Assembly: GCF_014696715.1 (NCBI RefSeq)
Contig: NZ_JACJQO010000005.1
Span: 372,001 to 436,000, forward strand
DNA from: Pseudanabaena sp. FACHB-2040
Lineage (GTDB): Bacteria > Cyanobacteriota > Cyanobacteriia > Phormidesmidales > Phormidesmidaceae
DNA: 64,000 bases
Reading direction: 5' to 3'
Shown: positions 7,846-16,990 of the stretch, piece after piece
How positions within the stretch are numbered: the stretch's first letter is position 1
How the letters are laid out: each line of letters opens with the position of its first letter
The notes under the pieces: generated by a model
Seen by the model: only the letters and a program-made list of their open reading frames with translations
The model's database searches: none
Told to the model about the DNA's origin: nothing
Made by a program: the position numbers and the translations under genes

Positions 7846-8254
7846 GATCTAAAGTGCCAATCCCTGGGGGCATTTACCCGCAACGGTAGCGCAGTTGGCA
7901 GAAAACGTTGGCAATTCTCTGAATTAAACGACTGCCACTGCAAGGTCGTTGGCTTGCTCGAAGAACGTAAAGGTCTAATAAGGAAGCGCCCTTGTCAGAA
8001 AAACGTCTGCTTAGCCTGCCCGGTTACCAGTTTCTCTAGACTAGAAGCAGGCATGACTCAGGTTTTTGCTGTGACTTTGGTCTGCTCATAGCGGCAGCTG
8101 TTGTTGATCTGGGCCTGTTAGCTTTGTTTCCTAAAGCCAACATACGGAGCTTCGATTCAACCAATTGCTACAGGGGAAGAACAGGCCAGAACCCAAGCTA
8201 GCAATATTGGAGCAGCTTTAGTCAAAAGGAAGTCGGAAGGGAATGGATGGCAGA
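7846..8254. other. 409-bp intergenic region without recognised gene
   Basis: I see no tRNA, no open frame with coding character and no classical terminator. A long-range pair GCCTGC (8018-8023) with GCAGGC (around 8051-8056) could form an RNA stem. The region may contain promoters for the 38-aa ORF on the minus strand and an unrecognised RNA. Confidence 0.4.
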
Positions 8255-8500
8255 TCAAGCTCCCTGAGCCAGCGCTGGATTTTCCTCGGCCAGCATATTA
8301 GCTGTTAGGGGCTGCAGGTTATAGCCTACAACTGGAATACCTTGGCAAAAAATGCCTAGCTTGGAGCGCATTTCAAAAGCGGGCTTGCGGCTCTGCTGCC
8401 ATTCTTTTTCGGTGTAGAGCTTATAGCCCTGGGAGCCGGTCACTAGCTGGACCGGCGTTTGCCGAGAGCGGGAGACGAGTAGATGAGTGGGTTGGAACAT
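8255..8500 (-). CDS. Conserved cyanobacterial hypothetical protein (81 aa)
   Basis: Small soluble protein with the N-terminal phrase MFQPTHLLVSRSRQTPVQL and a C-terminal GIFCQGIPVVGYNLQPL. I recall similar proteins in many cyanobacteria (from memory). It has no catalytic motif, membrane segment or signal. It lies downstream of the acyltransferase gene on the same strand, separated by 139 bp containing a terminator-like hairpin, so it probably has its own promoter. Confidence 0.65.
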   Translation of the reverse strand: MFQPTHLLVSRSRQTPVQLVTGSQGYKLYTEKEWQQSRKPAFEMRSKLGIFCQGIPVVGYNLQPLTANMLAEENPALAQGA

Positions 8501-8574
8501 TTTCTAAGGGCTGCCTGAAACAGCGAAGGTTGTTTATCTATAAAACTCTTTTTTTAAAGGGAGGAAAATGAGGA

Positions 8575-8598
8575 GAACCGAGAGATAGCCTTCGGTTC
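8575..8598 (-). terminator. Hairpin downstream of acyltransferase gene
   Basis: GAACCGA (8575-8581) pairs with TCGGTTC (8592-8598). On the minus strand it is followed by a T/C-rich stretch, which suggests a modest terminator for the acyltransferase message. Confidence 0.45.
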
Positions 8599-8639
8599 CC
8601 CGAATGAGTAATTCTTCTTCTATCTCGCGATAGAGGGCT

Positions 8640-9578
8640 TTAATCATCATTTTGCTGCCCTTTTTCTTCTTCAACCAGGCGATCTAGCTCCAGCTGCATG
8701 AGCCGGGTTACTCGGTGGTAGCACTCATCAACATAGGCTTTGTCGTGGGCAGCTGCATCGCCATAGCGATCGAAAAAGATGGGGCGGCAGATGCGGGTAT
8801 GTAGCTGCACTGGCAGAGGAATGTTGGGCAAAGGGCCTAGCGCCAAACCCCAAGGCAAGCCCAAGTAGATTGGCCAGGTGCCCGGATCGATGCCCCAAGG
8901 CCAGGGTATACCCCGATGGTGCAGCCGCTGAAGAACGGGATAGACATCGGCCAGAATAAACAGGGTGGAGTGGGCCCCGTAGGAGATTAGCGGCACTATC
9001 GGTACGGCTTCTTGCAGGGCCAGCTTGATGAAGCCCTGATGCCCCCCAAAATGAATCTTGTGTCGCAGCGCGTGGGGTCGAAACACATCCTTCAAGCCGC
9101 CGGGGTAAATAAGCAGGCTAGCATTTTGCCGTAGGGCTGCTAGGGCTGTTTGAGGGTGCGCTCGCAGGGCCCCCACTTGGGTAGCCAGACGGGCCAAAGC
9201 AGGCCAAACCCGCCACATTCTAGATTCCATTTGGGCATAGATGGGCCGCTCTGTCCCAAAGTGTCTAAACCAGTCGTAGGCCATCATGACAGTATCGGGC
9301 GCAGCCCATCCGCCGTTGTGCGAACCAATAAGAAGGACTTTGCCCTCGGCCGGAATGTGTTCCCAGCCATCGGTCTTGACTCGGAAGTAATGGCGATATA
9401 CGCCCCCAAAAAAGGGCAGCAGTTTTTCGATCACGTGGGGGTCTCGATCCTCTAGAGACCAGCCGGTCAACGTATTGTTTGGGGTAGCAGCGGCTTTGAG
9501 GTACTGCGATACCAGAAAAGCAGCAGAGTCTGAAAAAGTCTCTGGAGGCGGCATTGGGTAGTGGCGTGGTTGAGACAA
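8640..9578 (-). CDS. Lysophospholipid/diacylglycerol acyltransferase-family protein
   Basis: Glycerolipid acyltransferase of the LPLAT superfamily, MGAT/DGAT-like branch. The acceptor motif region is LLIGSHNGGWAAPD (about residues 83-96), a variant of the NHxxxxD box in which the His is kept and the Asp is further away. The second block LLIYPGGLKDVFRP (about 155-168) matches the glycine block for phosphate binding. Cyanobacterial members such as Synechocystis slr2103 make neutral lipids like triacylglycerol or phytyl esters (literature knowledge); whether this protein is orthologous is not certain. It has no obvious transmembrane helix but several hydrophobic, Trp/Pro-rich patches near residue 225 that could contact the membrane. 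Confidence 0.75.
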   Translation of the reverse strand: MSQPRHYPMPPPETFSDSAAFLVSQYLKAAATPNNTLTGWSLEDRDPHVIEKLLPFFGGVYRHYFRVKTDGWEHIPAEGKVLLIGSHNGGWAAPDTVMMAYDWFRHFGTERPIYAQMESRMWRVWPALARLATQVGALRAHPQTALAALRQNASLLIYPGGLKDVFRPHALRHKIHFGGHQGFIKLALQEAVPIVPLISYGAHSTLFILADVYPVLQRLHHRGIPWPWGIDPGTWPIYLGLPWGLALGPLPNIPLPVQLHTRICRPIFFDRYGDAAAHDKAYVDECYHRVTRLMQLELDRLVEEEKGQQNDD

Positions 9579-9891
9579 GAAAGCCTGCTTTTTGGGAAAC
9601 CAAAGGTCTCCTGTATTTTATGGAACTGCCAGGGTGGCTACAACGATAGCACTCAGGAGTTTGGTAGAACTGATGTTTACGGCTTGGGGAAGAGGCTAAT
9701 GGACCTCGCCTCTAGGCTAAATTTGGCTCCCAATTAGCACCCTCAACATCTCTATCTATGGAAAATTTTGGCTCTCTCTTTGGAGAGATCACGCTGTGGG
9801 TCGCAGGTTGTTAGAATTTCATAATTTTTTCGGGAACATAAAGCCTCTGTTGTGCAGTCATACCCCTCGGCACTCACCAAGGAGGATGCTT
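9579..9891. other. Divergent intergenic region, 313 bp
   Basis: Separates the acyltransferase (minus) from the small membrane protein gene (plus). No gene recognised. The only decisive element is the AAGGAGG Shine-Dalgarno at 9879-9885 that sets the next start. Confidence 0.5.
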
Positions 9892-10122
9892 ATGACTCTC
9901 TACTTAATTCCAGCTACGCTTGTTTTTGCGATCGCACTGCGAACCCTAATGCGAGATGTAACCGCGTCCAAAGCCGATGTGGAAACCTGGATCTGCTTTA
10001 CTGTGGCGGCGCTGCTCTGGCCGCTAACGCTGCCCGCTATTCTCTACAAGAAGTATTTTGCCAACTTGACTGGCCCGACTAACCTCTTACCGGCTCAGCC
10101 CAAGCGAGTAAATGCCCTATAG
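9892..10122 (+). CDS. Small membrane protein (76 aa), conserved hypothetical
   Basis: Two hydrophobic segments (about residues 2-19 and 32-54) separated by a short charged loop suggest an integral membrane protein with a helical hairpin. The start at ATG 9892 is set by a perfect Shine-Dalgarno AAGGAGG (9879-9885) six bases upstream; the in-frame ATG at 9886 is too close and longer extensions lack coding character. Function unknown. A strong hairpin 120 bp after the stop likely ends the transcript. Confidence 0.65.
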   Translation: MTLYLIPATLVFAIALRTLMRDVTASKADVETWICFTVAALLWPLTLPAILYKKYFANLTGPTNLLPAQPKRVNAL

Positions 10123-10243
10123 CCCTTAACTCCAAATCAAATATTGTTAAATTTAGCGGCTACAAATCGCTAAAAACCCTGACGCTGCATAGGTTGAGCT
10201 TGGCTTAAAACTTCAACTAAGTGCCTCTCAACGCCATTTTCAT

Positions 10244-10276
10244 AAAGTGCCCTGACTGAAATAGCCAGGGCACTTT
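10244..10276 (+). terminator. 11-bp perfect stem-loop
   Basis: AAAGTGCCCTG (10244-10254) pairs with CAGGGCACTTT (10266-10276). T-tract is short. Located downstream of the 76-aa membrane protein gene. Confidence 0.6.
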
Positions 10277-10374
10277 GCGTTCGATCTAGCCGATGTGCTT
10301 CTACCGGTTCACTTGATTGGCACTACAAACGTTGCCCTAAGCGCAGGAGAATGCACCTAGGGCAGGAGTGCCGT

Positions 10375-10944
10375 TCAATTTTGGTAAGCGCCTAAAGCTT
10401 TAGCTTGAGGAATGGGTCGGCGGAAATACTCGATAAAGTGATGGACCGTATAAGGGTCAGACCACTCTAGCTGAGCCCGCTGCTCTAGAATAATCAGCGT
10501 ATCTTTTTCACTCATAGAGGGACGCCAGGCTTTGCGATTGCGGCAAGACACCCAAGCATTCAGCACTTGAAAGATTTTAGCCAGCTTGTCCTGCGGCACA
10601 GACCGCCGATAATACTGGTCTAAGATGATAGCAACCTCAGAGAGACCAGCTTCCTTGGCTAGCTGAGCGCTCTCCTGAAACCAGGTATTTAAGTGAGTCT
10701 GCACCTGCTTATGATTTTGAAACTCCTGCTCAAGCACAATAGGGTTTAAAAAAACGGCCCCTAAATTCTTGAAGTAGGCCGCTAAAAATAAAGTCTTTTT
10801 CTCTCGATCACTGAGGCCCGCTAAAGTTCCGTAAGCCAAGCAAAGGTCTGCCAGTGTAACAGACTCTTGGGCTAACCAGCTACTTTTTCGACTCAGTAAT
10901 CCTCGCAAGGTTTTGATGTAACTTCGAAGACTGGGATAGCTCAC
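10375..10944 (-). CDS. Degenerate HD-GYP-like protein
   Basis: The domain skeleton is that of HD-GYP phosphodiesterases: AGLSDREKKTLFLAAYF aligns with the helix before the catalytic HD, and RPSMSEKDTLIILEQRAQ (141-158) with the C-terminal RP-ALSPEEAL-IL motif. The catalytic pair HD is replaced by K59-N60 (FKNLG instead of HDIGK), the HHE motif region reads LDQYYRR (109-114) and the GYP is missing. It should therefore not cleave cyclic-di-GMP and may be a sensor or protein-interaction version. The 189-aa length is about one HD-GYP domain. No response-regulator domain is present. The start follows normal spacing; the neighbours are unrelated. Confidence 0.65.
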   Translation of the reverse strand: MSYPSLRSYIKTLRGLLSRKSSWLAQESVTLADLCLAYGTLAGLSDREKKTLFLAAYFKNLGAVFLNPIVLEQEFQNHKQVQTHLNTWFQESAQLAKEAGLSEVAIILDQYYRRSVPQDKLAKIFQVLNAWVSCRNRKAWRPSMSEKDTLIILEQRAQLEWSDPYTVHHFIEYFRRPIPQAKALGAYQN

Positions 10945-11456
10945 TTTTACTGACCTCGACGATTGGTGATGCCCCTTTTAACGATGGCTAGGCTTTTTAA
11001 AGATAAGCCTTAGTACACAGTTGGGTAGTCAAGATTTCGTGCAATCAGCAGCATCTAGCCCAGTGACTAAGGATGCCTTAAAGAGCCCTTTAGGAAAGAC
11101 AGCAGCTAACCTCTAATTAATAGAATGCAACCTCCATCAAAGTCATCTAGATTTCTTCTGTCTGATGCACGCTGCACTCGATAATAGCATCCCCCAGCAG
11201 GTGGGACGCTTAACCCTTTAGCCTCTATTGCGACTTAAGGACAGCATCACCATTGATGATGTTGGCAAAACAATCTGCACTGGAATTGATCAGGACTGGC
11301 CCCTTAAGTTCCTCAATCCCGGGAGCCTTTGAAGCTCCTGCCCCCGCTTTTGAGGGCTGGGAGCCCCCGCAGCAACTCTCCAGAAAGTATTTTGCGGATG
11401 ATTGACTGGACTGACAGCATCCGGCGCTACACAAACTATACAAACCAGGGGCATTT
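10945..11456. other. 512-bp region without a convincing gene
   Basis: Lies between the HD-GYP-like gene and murD, both on the minus strand. It contains the upstream region of the former and a Cys-rich TTG-start frame (11225-11443) that I do not accept as a gene. No tRNA or clear terminator is present. Confidence 0.5.
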
Positions 11457-12809
11457 CTAACCTGATTGAAACCTCTCTAGGCAGAGTTGGCGGAAGTGGT
11501 CGCCCCGCACTTCAAAGTTGGGGTACTGATCAAAGCTGGCGCAGGCTGGGGAGAGCAACACTGTTTTGACCCGATCTTGCAGAGCCAGTTCCGCACTCCG
11601 CTCAACCGCCCGCTCCATGGTTTCTACAATTTCGTAGTCTCCAAAACCTTCCTGCTCTAGCCGCTGGGCAAAGGCGGGAGCCGCCGATCCAATCAGCAGA
11701 ACTTGGGCCGCCTGCCGCTGGATAGCCCGCATCCAGGCAGTGTCGTCGCCCGCCTTGGCTTCACCACCAGCAATAAGAATGACCGGAGCAGCAACGGAGC
11801 GAAGCCCCACCTCGGCAGCATCGTAGTTAGTTGCTTTGCTGTCGTTGACAAAGTTGATGCCTTGCCAGGTGCAGATGTGCTCTAGGCGATGGGGCACGCC
11901 AGGGAAATTGGCTACGCCCTGAGCAATAGCTGCTTCATTAATCTCGGCTAGGCAGGCGGCCGTCACGGCCATTAAAAGATTTTGCAGGTTGTGCGACCCA
12001 ACCATCTTTAGAGCATCAGCCCGGACGATGGGCAGCGTATCGAACTTGACCCAGCCATCTTCGATATAGGTAGTGGGCTGGAGCGGTGCAATCGCACTTC
12101 GGCCCCCCACGCTGGTCCAGTACACGTCGCCAAAAATGCGGGGCACGTGCTCTCGCAGGTAGAGGTCGTCGCCGTTAAAGATGGCGTATTCCGAGCGGTG
12201 CAGGAGCGCTGCCTTGATCTGAAAGTAGTTTTCTAGGGTCTGGTGGCGCTGCAGGTGGTCGGGAGTAAAGGTGGTCCACACGCCAATGCGGGGAGCTAGG
12301 GTGGGCGAAGCCTCGATTTGGTAGCTGCTGAGTTCTGCCACAATCCAGTCGGGCACCTGCTGCCGCAGGGCCAATTCGCAGGTAGCGTAGCCGATATTGC
12401 CGCAAGCGGGAGCATCATACCCAGCCGCCTGAAAGATGGCAGCAATCAGGGCGGTGGTGGTGGTTTTGCCGTTAGTGCCGGTGACACCCACCCAGCAGCG
12501 GTCTTCCAGGGTGCGCCAAGCCAGTTCAGTTTCGCCAATCACCTCAATACCAAGATCGCGCGCCTGATTTAGGGCTGGGGCATCCCAAGGCACACCAGGG
12601 CTAACGACCAGCAGGTTGAGCGTGTCGTCGGGGACAAAGCTGTGGCCTAACTCGACGGTGATCCCCTCTGCCTGTAGAGCTTCAATGTCCGTTACCTGCA
12701 AGGGGGCGGAGTTGCGATCGCTCAATACCACCTGCCAACCTTCCTGGTGCAGCACCCGGGCCGCTGCAATGCCAGATTTGCCAAGGCCAATCACATGGGC
12801 GTTATTCAT
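11457..12809 (-). CDS. murD: UDP-N-acetylmuramoyl-L-alanine--D-glutamate ligase
   Basis: Cytoplasmic peptidoglycan precursor enzyme: adds D-Glu to UDP-MurNAc-L-Ala using ATP. The N-terminal nucleotide fold has [15 protein letters not shown] at residues 6-20. The ATP-binding loop is [15 protein letters not shown] near residue 109. The Mur ligase C-terminal domain is present, and 450 aa is the expected length. It follows glyS by 11 bp on the same strand, so the two form an operon. murC and murB lie 46 kb away, consistent with dispersed mur genes in cyanobacteria. Confidence 0.97.
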   Translation of the reverse strand: MNNAHVIGLGKSGIAAARVLHQEGWQVVLSDRNSAPLQVTDIEALQAEGITVELGHSFVPDDTLNLLVVSPGVPWDAPALNQARDLGIEVIGETELAWRTLEDRCWVGVTGTNGKTTTTALIAAIFQAAGYDAPACGNIGYATCELALRQQVPDWIVAELSSYQIEASPTLAPRIGVWTTFTPDHLQRHQTLENYFQIKAALLHRSEYAIFNGDDLYLREHVPRIFGDVYWTSVGGRSAIAPLQPTTYIEDGWVKFDTLPIVRADALKMVGSHNLQNLLMAVTAACLAEINEAAIAQGVANFPGVPHRLEHICTWQGINFVNDSKATNYDAAEVGLRSVAAPVILIAGGEAKAGDDTAWMRAIQRQAAQVLLIGSAAPAFAQRLEQEGFGDYEIVETMERAVERSAELALQDRVKTVLLSPACASFDQYPNFEVRGDHFRQLCLERFQSG

Positions 12810-12820
12810 TGCAGCAGCAC

Positions 12821-14977
12821 CTATCCTTTGACGATTGCCCCAAAGTCTGCCAGCACCCGCGCATGATTTCGCAGCAGGCTCAGCAGATTGAGGCGGTTGC
12901 GCCGGACAGTGGCCTCTTCAGCCATCACCAAAACGCTGTCAGGCCCGTCAAAGAAACGGCTGACGACTGGGGCGGCAGCAGCCAGCCCGGTGATCAGCTT
13001 GCGGTAGTCTCGCTGGGCTTGAGCCGCCTGGGTTTGGGGCAGCAGATCTTGCAGGGCCTCGAAAAAGGCTGCCTCCGAGGGCTGCTGAAATGCCTGGGGA
13101 TCGATTACGGTAGCAGCATCAAGGCTCTGGGTGTCGAGACTGCCCTGGGCAGCCAGCCGAGAGGCTCGATTGACCGTTTCATACACCTGATCGAGGGTAC
13201 CGTCTTGCCGAATGCTCTGGAGGAACTGCGCCCGATCGCGCACGTCTAGCAGGTCAATCAAAGCCCGCTCAGCATAGTCGGGATCGTTGTCGCCCAGCAC
13301 TGCGTTGACCAGGTCGTAGTCAATCTGGCGATCGTCCTGCAGTAGCGATCGCACCCGCGCCAGGAAGAAATCGCTGAGCTGATTTTCTAGGGTAGCAGCA
13401 TCGGCAATTTGAATTGCCGGATCGGCGACAAAGTCTTGCACTACGGTCTTGAGCAGCTGGTGCAGGTTGAGGGGCAAGTTTGCTGCCCAGGTAACGTTGA
13501 GAATGGCATTGGCCGCTCGTCGCAGGGCAAAGGGATCAGACGAGCCGGTGGGCAGCATGCCCAAGCTAAAGATACTGACCAAGGTATCAATGCGATCGGC
13601 AATGCCCACGATCTGCCCGATCAGCGACTGCGGCAGATCGTCTTCAGCGCCGCGTGGCAGGTAGTGCTCAAAAATGGCGTTGGCCACCGCTTCTGGCTCT
13701 CCCGCATGCAGGGCGTATTTCTGGCCCATTACCCCCTGAAGTTCAGGAAACTCACCCACCATCTGAGTCACTAGATCAGCCTTGCACAGCAGCGCCGCCC
13801 GCTGGACTGCCTCCTGATCGCTCTGAGCAAGCTGGAGCTGATCGGCAACGTGGGCTGCGATCGCACCAATCCGCCGCACTTTGGCCCGCACAGATCCGAG
13901 CCGTTCTTCAAAGGTGACGGTTTCGAGCTTGTCAACAAAGGCCTCAAGCGGCTGGGATCTGTCGGCATCAAAGAAAAACTTGCCGTCTGAGAGCCGCGCC
14001 CGGATCACCCGTCCGTTGCCCTCGGCAATCAGGTCAGCCTTGGCCGGATCGCCGTTAGAAATGGTGACAAAGCAGGGCAGCAGGGTGTTGGCATCCGCCG
14101 CTGGCCGCACTGGGAAATAGCGCTGGTGGCTCTCCATTTCCATCATGGCCACTTCTGGGGGCAGCTCCAAAAACTCGGGATCGAACCGCCCGACGACAGC
14201 GGTAGGCCACTCCACCAAGTTCGTCACTTCATTTAATAGATCGGGCGATATCACAGCAACACCCTGGGCTGAACGGGCCGCTGCCTCGGTCTGTTCCTGA
14301 ATGCGCTGTTTGCGAAGGGCCGAATCTACCTCGACAAAGGCATTTCGCAGCGTATCGACGTACTCCTGGGCATGGGTCAGAGAAATTTCGGCGGGATGAA
14401 GCACCCGGTGTCCGGCGGAGATGCGATCGCTCGTGCAGATCTCCGAGCCATTTTCTAGCGTCAGGGGCAGCACGGCATCATCGAGCAGCGTCACCAGCCA
14501 TCGGATCGGCCTGGGAAAGCGCAGGTCACCATCGCCCCAGCGCATAAACCGCTTGCCCTCCAGGCCAAAAATCCACTGCGGCACCAGCTCGGTCAAAATC
14601 TCTGCCGTAGGCCGACCGTGGATCGCCTGGTTAACAAAGACAAAATCGCCCTTATCTGTCTGCCGCACCTCTAGGGCGCTAACCTCTACACCTCGCGACC
14701 GGGCAAAGCCCTCGGCAGCCTTGGTAGGTTTGCCGTCTTTAAAGGCAGCCTGGGCCGGGGGGCCTTTGACCTCTTCCTGCCGGTCGGGCTGGCGATCAGG
14801 CAACCCCTCAACTAGCAGAGCTAGCCGCCGGGGGGTACCGTAGAGCTGAATTGCGGCAGGCTCTAGAAAGTTTTCCTTGAGATCGGGGGCGATGCGCGCC
14901 TCCCACTGCCGTAGCGCCTCACTCACAAAACTGGCGGGCAGCTCTTCCGTGCCGACTTCCAGCAAAAACGTTGCCAT
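12821..14977 (-). CDS. glyS: Glycyl-tRNA synthetase beta subunit
   Basis: Beta chain of the bacterial tetrameric (alpha2beta2) glycyl-tRNA synthetase, which charges tRNA-Gly. It starts [18 protein letters not shown], the canonical N-terminus, and the 718 aa length is normal. The central HD-like region around [18 protein letters not shown] and the C-terminal anticodon-binding part are intact. The alpha subunit gene glyQ is not in this window. The gene is the first of a glyS-murD operon. Confidence 0.97.
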   Translation of the reverse strand: MATFLLEVGTEELPASFVSEALRQWEARIAPDLKENFLEPAAIQLYGTPRRLALLVEGLPDRQPDRQEEVKGPPAQAAFKDGKPTKAAEGFARSRGVEVSALEVRQTDKGDFVFVNQAIHGRPTAEILTELVPQWIFGLEGKRFMRWGDGDLRFPRPIRWLVTLLDDAVLPLTLENGSEICTSDRISAGHRVLHPAEISLTHAQEYVDTLRNAFVEVDSALRKQRIQEQTEAAARSAQGVAVISPDLLNEVTNLVEWPTAVVGRFDPEFLELPPEVAMMEMESHQRYFPVRPAADANTLLPCFVTISNGDPAKADLIAEGNGRVIRARLSDGKFFFDADRSQPLEAFVDKLETVTFEERLGSVRAKVRRIGAIAAHVADQLQLAQSDQEAVQRAALLCKADLVTQMVGEFPELQGVMGQKYALHAGEPEAVANAIFEHYLPRGAEDDLPQSLIGQIVGIADRIDTLVSIFSLGMLPTGSSDPFALRRAANAILNVTWAANLPLNLHQLLKTVVQDFVADPAIQIADAATLENQLSDFFLARVRSLLQDDRQIDYDLVNAVLGDNDPDYAERALIDLLDVRDRAQFLQSIRQDGTLDQVYETVNRASRLAAQGSLDTQSLDAATVIDPQAFQQPSEAAFFEALQDLLPQTQAAQAQRDYRKLITGLAAAAPVVSRFFDGPDSVLVMAEEATVRRNRLNLLSLLRNHARVLADFGAIVKG

Positions 14978-15261
14978 ACGTCCTTATATTTACTCTTTAT
15001 GCGATCGCACCATCACCATTGAATCAGCCCCCTCTGGCTTAGCCTTTTGAGGCTCTGACCGGTCAGGCGCTTTTTTCCAATTTCAACAGTCTACCGTGAC
15101 AATTGAACGGTTACGCCCAGTGTCTTTTAATCAGGCTCTCGAGCTTGCCCCTATTAGAGGCATACAACCTACCAATCTCAGCGGATCCTCGGCAGATCAT
15201 TGAATTTAGCATCTGTCCCCGGTATGGTGTGAATGACTTACCGCAATGAGTAACGAGCCTT

Positions 15262-15957
15262 ATGCAAGGTCAGCAAGTGCTTATCACAGGCGGTACTGGA
15301 GGGCTAGGGACGGCAGTTACCCGTGCGGTTTTAGAGCAGGGTGCCGCCGTTACGCTGCCGTACCGCCAAGCCCGAGACATGGAAAGGCTGCTGGCCGTCT
15401 TACCCCCAGCAGAGGCTGAGCGAGTTACCTTTAAACAGGCCGATTTGACCGATGAAGCCGCTGTCGCTGACCTGATTGGCGAAATGGCGCAGCTAGATGC
15501 GTTGATTCATCTAGTAGGCGGTTTTTCGATGGGGCCAACGGCTGAGTACAGCTATGCCGATTGGCAGGGAGCCTTTGAGCTAAACCTGCACACGACGTTT
15601 CTCCTCTGTAAACACAGCCTGAAGAAAATGCAGGCCCGCAACTACGGTCGGATCGTCACGGTTGGATCGCGAGGAGCAGTTGAACCCGTCGGTCAGCTAG
15701 CGGCCTACTGCGCCTCCAAAGCGGGGGTAGTGGCGCTCACCAAAGCAATTGCCGATGAGATGAAAGGCACCAACATCACAGCCAACATAGTGCTGCCTAG
15801 CGTGATTGATACCCCCACCAACCGCAGAGCCATGGGGGAAGAAAACGCTAGCCAGTGGGTCACCCCGGCCTCTCTGGCCCAGGTCATTTGCTTTTTGGCC
15901 TCGGCAGCGGCAAAAGATATTCGGGGGGCAGCAATTCCAGTTTATGGCAATGTCTGA
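15262..15957 (+). CDS. Short-chain dehydrogenase/reductase
   Basis: NAD(P)-dependent oxidoreductase of the classical SDR family. Cofactor motif TGGTGGLG is at 9-16, N108 is in ELNLH, the catalytic Ser is S136, and Y149xxxK153 is in YCASKAG. It lacks the Asp/Arg signature needed to call NAD versus NADP with confidence. The 231-aa length is typical of a single-domain SDR. The stop overlaps the start of the CPBP protease gene, so both are made from one message. Substrate unknown. Confidence 0.85.
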   Translation: MQGQQVLITGGTGGLGTAVTRAVLEQGAAVTLPYRQARDMERLLAVLPPAEAERVTFKQADLTDEAAVADLIGEMAQLDALIHLVGGFSMGPTAEYSYADWQGAFELNLHTTFLLCKHSLKKMQARNYGRIVTVGSRGAVEPVGQLAAYCASKAGVVALTKAIADEMKGTNITANIVLPSVIDTPTNRRAMGEENASQWVTPASLAQVICFLASAAAKDIRGAAIPVYGNV

Positions 15958-16837
15958 AAATCCTTTTGTACGGATAAAGGCGCGAGTTGTCGTGCTGGGC
16001 TTTTTTGCGATCGCAGGCTCCCTGGCCCTGCTCTTTGGCATATTGGGCACCCTCAACGTCCTGCCGCTGCAGCCCAACGACCCGATCTTGGCCCCGGTCC
16101 TCTACATCTTGATCTTTAGCGGGCTTTGCCTATCGGTCTTGCTCTGGTCACGCCGACCGCCTTTGTCCCTGGAATACCTGCTCGGTCGCTGGCCTGCCCA
16201 TTTCTCTTGGCAGGCCATGGGGCTGCTAGTGCTGGGGATGTTTTTTTTCTCTTTAGGAGCCTTTCAGCTTTCCTACCTGCTGCTCTCGTTAGTCGCACCG
16301 GGCATTGTCGAAGCCACCCTGCAGCAAACCCTGCTGCTCTCAGCCGAAGAAACCTCAACCCCAGGACTCTACAACCTGCTGATGCTGTTCTCGGCCATCG
16401 TGGTGGCTCCGATTACCGAAGAGTTTTTATTTCGCGGCATTCTGCTGCACCGCTGGGGGCTCAAGTGGGGAATTCGTCCGGCCATTGTGCTGACCTCCAT
16501 CTTTTTTGGGGTACTGCACTCCAACCTGATCGGGCTGTTTGTCTTTGGGGTGATCATGTCACTGCTCTACCTGCATACCCGCTCCCTGCTAGTGCCCATC
16601 GCAGCCCATGCCTTGAATAATGCGATCGCAACCGGCCTAGAATTCCTGACCGCCCAAGCCAACCCCGAGACCAGCGTCAATACCCTGGCAGAATTTCGCG
16701 CCAGCTGGTGGCTAGGCGTCCTCTGCTTAGCCGTCTCAGCCCCCTGGCTAGTGCGCTATATCCGCCGCCAGTGGCCCCAGCCGCAGGAAGAATTGCCCTA
16801 TTTCATGAATCAGAGTGAGAAAGAGTTAGGGCACTAA
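15950..16837 (+). CDS. CPBP-family intramembrane glutamic protease
   Basis: Multi-pass membrane protease of the CAAX/Abi (CPBP) family. The catalytic motifs are all seen: E157-E158xxxR162 in ITEEFLFRG, H190 in FGVLHSN, and H220/N224 in AAHALNNAIA. About six to eight hydrophobic segments span the 295 residues. I take ATG 15950 (two codons after another ATG at 15944); a further upstream frame inside the SDR is rejected as N-terminal extension because it lacks homology-like sequence. The start overlaps the SDR stop by 8 bp, so translation is coupled. Targets unknown. A C-rich repeat follows the stop. Confidence 0.85.
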   Translation: MSENPFVRIKARVVVLGFFAIAGSLALLFGILGTLNVLPLQPNDPILAPVLYILIFSGLCLSVLLWSRRPPLSLEYLLGRWPAHFSWQAMGLLVLGMFFFSLGAFQLSYLLLSLVAPGIVEATLQQTLLLSAEETSTPGLYNLLMLFSAIVVAPITEEFLFRGILLHRWGLKWGIRPAIVLTSIFFGVLHSNLIGLFVFGVIMSLLYLHTRSLLVPIAAHALNNAIATGLEFLTAQANPETSVNTLAEFRASWWLGVLCLAVSAPWLVRYIRRQWPQPQEELPYFMNQSEKELGH

Positions 16838-16892
16838 GAATATAGAGGCAGAGGAGCCATAGACCTTACTATTGGCTCCTAAATTCATTCCC

Positions 16893-16975
16893 ACCCCCCA
16901 TCTCCTCCACTCCCCCATCTCCCCCACCCCCCACTCCCTAACCCATCCACCCATCTACCCCCACCTCCCCCGCGT
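16893..16975 (+). repeat. C-rich low-complexity tract (CPBP-kinase gap)
   Basis: Tracts such as CACCCCCCATCTCCTCCACTCCCC and CCATCCACCCATCTACCCCC precede the Ser/Thr kinase start. Upstream a short purine-rich stretch with AGAGGCAGAGGAGCC (16844-16858) and a later GGCTCC (16875-16880) could pair, a shorter version of the two-arm arrangement seen elsewhere. Confidence 0.75.
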
Positions 16976-16990
16976 CTCCTGCTATCCTCA

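Noticed and set aside
11225-11443. 72-codon Cys-rich frame on the minus strand, just after murD
   Set aside because: Only a TTG start, no ribosome site, and I recognise no family; the Cys-Cys pattern alone is not enough.
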